This document shows positions 61,038 to 64,000 of a stretch of 64,000 nucleotides of DNA, piece after piece (the first letter of the stretch is position 1; each line of letters starts with the position of its first letter). Position numbers and translations under genes: made by a program. Source of the DNA: JANJTB01 sp032027125 (GTDB lineage Bacteria; Bacteroidota; Ignavibacteria; Kapaibacteriales; UBA2268); assembly GCA_032027125.1 (NCBI GenBank), contig JAVSMQ010000001.1, positions 3,152,350 through 3,216,349 of the forward strand. Direction: 5' to 3'. The notes below the pieces were generated by a model, which had not been told where the DNA came from, made no database searches, and worked only from the letters and a program-made list of their open reading frames with translations.

Positions 61038-64000
61038 ATGAAAAAGAATACTGGTTTTATAAAAGCAATGAGGCTTTTGCTTATTGGCATTATAATGATG
61101 CCGTTTCTTTTCTCCCGATCAGAGGCACAATATTGTACAGCTTCAACAGCTAATTGGGATGAATATATCAGCAAGTTTTATTTCAATACGATTGCACAGG
61201 AAGATGACGATTGGACTGATGGAGTCTATGATTATACAGCTATGTCAACAACAGTTTTGAAAGGTAAATCATATACTGCTGAAGTTTATAATCCTTCTCC
61301 GTATTCAATTGATTACGTAAGATTATGGATTGACTTTAATCAGGATTACAAATTTGATACATCAACTGAAGAATTTACTCTAAGTTCAACAGATGGAGGC
61401 TCAAATTTTTCAGGTTCAATTGCAATCCCTACAAGCGCAACAGATGGAGCTACAAGGATGAGAGTACGCATGACTTACAGTGTTACTCCTCAACCATGTG
61501 ATAAATCAGATTGGGGAGAAGTAGAAGATTATACTGTAATTATCATACCACCACTTGCAGACGGTTTGGTTACAGCAATGACTACTCCTGTCAAACCATA
61601 TCTTGTAGGTAATTATCCTGTTAATGTAACTCTAAAGTCAAACAGCGCTGATTTAAATCTTACCAGTGCTAAAATTGACTGGTGGGTAAATAATGTATTT
61701 CAGGGTACAGTTCCATGGTCAGGAAACCTGAGCAATGGTCAGACTGCAAATGTTAATATGGGCAATTTCGATTTTGTATATCCCCAGAACGAAGTTAACT
61801 TCAATCCTTTCCAAATGAAATTTACAGTTAAGGATGTTAACGGTAAAAATCCTGACGCTGACCCGGGCAATGATACATATCAGGTTAATACAGTCCCAAG
61901 CTTAAACGACTGCGGAGCAATCGGTTTCTTCGGTCCACCCGAAGGCTTCGGTGCAGGTACAACTCAGGTTAGAGCAAGAGTGATGAATTATGCTCCTAAA
62001 CCGCTTTCAAGCGTTACTGTTAACTGGAAAGTTGACGGAGTTACCCAAACACCCAAAACTTTCACAGGATTGAGCATAAAACAAAACGAATATCTTGACC
62101 TTAATGTGGGTACATTTTTCTTCTATAACAAAACTCCTTTAGGTGCATTTGCTGTAGAAGTATGGACAGAACTTCCTAACAATGTTGCCGATGAAAATCC
62201 AAGCAATGATAAATATACCGGAGGTATTGGTCCATCACTTTCAGCAGGTATATATTTTGCCGGAGGCGCCAACGCACATTTCGGTTCACCTTCGGAAGCT
62301 GCATCATATCTTAACTCAAGTGGTGTTTTCGGATTAGGAACAGTAATTATTGAAATCCGTCCGGGAACTTATGACGGTCAGATTATTCTGAACAACCCGC
62401 TGTCAAATAATAATCCTGTTATTTTCCGTTCGCAGACAGGTCAGTCTTATGACGTAACATTGACAAACAGTCCTAATTCGGTTAACAACTTTGTTGTGCA
62501 GCTTGCTAATATTAATAATGTTACTTTCGAGAATATTACTATTCAGAATAATAACTCAAATATCAGCAATGCAGGAAGAATAGTTGATGCAAGAATTTTA
62601 AGCGGTCTGACATTCAGAAAAATGGTATTCAACGGAGTTGCGAATTCACCAAATACAGTAGCTTACAATCTTGTTACATTGGATAATACTACCAATGTTG
62701 CAATCACAGGTACTGAATTTAACAGAGGTTCCGTTGCTCTTTGGAACACTTCAAACAGCTCTCCTGTTTTGAATATTGACGGTAATAATTTCCTGAATTT
62801 CTCATGGCATGGAATCTATAATGTGCTTTATTCTTCTTTAGCAGGAAATTCAGTTGATATACAAAATAACTTTTTCAAAACATCAGGCAATCCGGCAGGT
62901 GCTATCTATTCAGAGAACAGCACTACTATCAGCAATAATAATATTGCAGATATTATCGGTACAGGAAATACAAATGATGCATTGATTAATGTCATTCATA
63001 CCGGACCCGACGCTAATAATACAGCATGGATTGAAAACAACAGCATAAACAACTGTTCAAATATCAACGGTATTAAAGTAACAAGTGCATACACAATTGT
63101 TAATAAGAACATGATTGTTATGTCTCAATCAGCAAATTACGGCTGTGCAATGATTGATATATCAGGCTCGGTTGGCGCTGTCGGCAATAATATGCTTATG
63201 GGCTCAAATATTATGGCAATGGATATTGATAATTCACCTATGCTTGATGTAGTCTATAATACTGCTTCGGTTGAATTCAATTTAAATCCTGTAACCCGTG
63301 TAACCGGTGCTTCTGCAAGAATTATGAGAAACATTTTCAAAAATAATGGCACAGGTACTGCAATTCAGGCAGCATCTGCCCTTAATATTGATCAGAATGT
63401 ACTTTATACTTTAGGTGCTAATATCGTCTACATTAACGGCGTGAATTATGCTGATATGACTGCAGTTCATAATGCAGGATTAATGCCGGCATCTTCAGCA
63501 GTAAATGTTGAGTTTTTCAGTCCTTCTGACCCGCATTTGAAAGTCTATAATGCAGCTTTACTAAACAATACACCGTTATTCAATATCGGTACAAATTGGA
63601 ACGGCTGGTATATTGAGTCTTCAGATTTTGACGGCGAAAACAGAATTTCATACTTTAGCGGTGCTGATGAAATCTTCCTGACAATTACAATTGAACGTCA
63701 GACTGACGGATTCGTTGACTGTGTCGGTACTACTTATAATATTTTGACTGTATCTTCAGCAATCGGTTATAACGCTCCTATGACTTATCAATGGGAACTT
63801 GACGGCGTGCCGATACCCGGTGCTGACCAGCCAATTCTGTATTTCCCGAATCTACGTCATAATCAGGCAGGTCTTTACAAATGTCTTGTTAATGGACCAG
63901 GAGCAACATTGCCTGTTTACTCACGCGAAGTAGCTGTTTATGTTACCCGTCCGACCGATATTACCCGTGAACCTGAATCACAAAGTTTAGCAGTTGGTGA
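61038..64000 (+). CDS. Large secreted GEVED/beta-helix/Ig-domain protein, 3' end beyond the window
   Basis: The ATG at 61038 follows GAAGGTGG. The frame is open for 987 codons to the end of the window. Signal peptide (KAMRLLLIGIIMMPFLFSRS); an N-terminal GEVED domain ending RMRVRMTYSVTP with CDKSDWGEVEDYTV (about 160); two CARDB-like segments (TVNWKVDGVTQTPKTF); a right-handed beta-helix region (about 420-870) with N-rich turns (GNSVDIQNNFFKTSG, NSINNCSNINGIKV); then an Ig-like domain (YQWELDGVPIPGADQPILYF, AGLYKCLVNG), with a second starting at the end. GEVED domains occur in T9SS cargo, so a sorting domain is expected downstream. Confidence 0.82.
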   Translation, partial: MKKNTGFIKAMRLLLIGIIMMPFLFSRSEAQYCTASTANWDEYISKFYFNTIAQEDDDWTDGVYDYTAMSTTVLKGKSYTAEVYNPSPYSIDYVRLWIDFNQDYKFDTSTEEFTLSSTDGGSNFSGSIAIPTSATDGATRMRVRMTYSVTPQPCDKSDWGEVEDYTVIIIPPLADGLVTAMTTPVKPYLVGNYPVNVTLKSNSADLNLTSAKIDWWVNNVFQGTVPWSGNLSNGQTANVNMGNFDFVYPQNEVNFNPFQMKFTVKDVNGKNPDADPGNDTYQVNTVPSLNDCGAIGFFGPPEGFGAGTTQVRARVMNYAPKPLSSVTVNWKVDGVTQTPKTFTGLSIKQNEYLDLNVGTFFFYNKTPLGAFAVEVWTELPNNVADENPSNDKYTGGIGPSLSAGIYFAGGANAHFGSPSEAASYLNSSGVFGLGTVIIEIRPGTYDGQIILNNPLSNNNPVIFRSQTGQSYDVTLTNSPNSVNNFVVQLANINNVTFENITIQNNNSNISNAGRIVDARILSGLTFRKMVFNGVANSPNTVAYNLVTLDNTTNVAITGTEFNRGSVALWNTSNSSPVLNIDGNNFLNFSWHGIYNVLYSSLAGNSVDIQNNFFKTSGNPAGAIYSENSTTISNNNIADIIGTGNTNDALINVIHTGPDANNTAWIENNSINNCSNINGIKVTSAYTIVNKNMIVMSQSANYGCAMIDISGSVGAVGNNMLMGSNIMAMDIDNSPMLDVVYNTASVEFNLNPVTRVTGASARIMRNIFKNNGTGTAIQAASALNIDQNVLYTLGANIVYINGVNYADMTAVHNAGLMPASSAVNVEFFSPSDPHLKVYNAALLNNTPLFNIGTNWNGWYIESSDFDGENRISYFSGADEIFLTITIERQTDGFVDCVGTTYNILTVSSAIGYNAPMTYQWELDGVPIPGADQPILYFPNLRHNQAGLYKCLVNGPGATLPVYSREVAVYVTRPTDITREPESQSLAVG

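Noticed and set aside
1..64000. tRNA or rRNA genes
   Set aside because: I saw no cloverleaf or rRNA-like segment in any spacer. I could not run a dedicated scan, so a missed tRNA is possible.

Overview
The window is AT-rich chromosomal DNA from a bacterium of the Bacteroidetes/Chlorobi/Ignavibacteria assemblage. The call rests on many secreted proteins ending in type IX secretion system (T9SS) type A sorting domains, a GWxTD-domain protein, a GEVED-domain protein, RNase Y beside ZapA, ECF sigma/anti-sigma pairs and families I recall from Bacteroidetes (DUF5618, DUF6970). An Ignavibacteria- or Kapabacteria-like lineage fits best, but that is inference. The DNA looks draft-assembled: single Ns at 13712 and 19766, and N runs inside tandem repeats at 42673-42756 and 43258-43292.

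Layout. 0.5-5.1 kb (minus): compact operon ispF - sensor histidine kinase - ruvX - GWxTD protein. 5.4-9.9 kb: small secreted proteins, a metallo-beta-lactamase-fold hydrolase, a ParE/RelE-type toxin-antitoxin pair, a short secreted fragment and a methyltransferase. 10-16.1 kb (minus): glutamate dehydrogenase, a beta-propeller lipoprotein with a repeat element in its 5' end, Fe-type superoxide dismutase, a TPR protein and a lipoprotein. 16.3-25.4 kb (plus, except the RelE pair): an ECF sigma factor with a membrane partner that carries a T9SS sorting domain, a three-gene HipBST-like module, a RelE pair, the relic of a second T9SS sorting domain, a DUF4143-type ATPase behind three phased dyads, a second ECF sigma factor with an anti-sigma/beta-barrel partner, and two lipoproteins. 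25.6-27.8 kb: zapA, a structured RNA candidate (possibly 6S RNA) and rny.

28-40.6 kb: secreted T9SS cargo, a DUF4397-like lipoprotein translationally coupled to a subtilisin-like protease, a PASTA protein, a DUF5618 tandem pair and an RlmL-like rRNA methyltransferase. 41-43.6 kb: an orphan nuoD followed by about 1.1 kb of 21-bp periodic tandem arrays. 43.9-54.6 kb: a secreted protein, a lipoprotein and three head-to-tail paralogues of 1012-1071 residues with PKD domains and T9SS sorting domains; their ends are nearly identical and their middles diverged. 54.6-56.1 kb: two PIN-toxin modules, each lying just downstream of a copy of the same sorting-domain 3' end. 56.5-64 kb: a 1266-residue VWA/T9SS protein, a repeat-rich spacer and the start of a large GEVED/beta-helix/Ig protein that runs off the window.

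How the parts fit. Housekeeping genes (ispF, ruvX, gdhA, sodB, zapA, rny, rlmL, nuoD) are interspersed with T9SS cargo and accessory modules. Five or six toxin-antitoxin-like modules are present, and several abut duplicated ends of T9SS cargo genes. The most unusual items are the 21-bp arrays, the mosaic paralogue triplet, the repeated association of toxin-antitoxin modules with sorting-domain remnants, the anti-sigma-like protein with a T9SS domain, and the structured RNA between zapA and rny.
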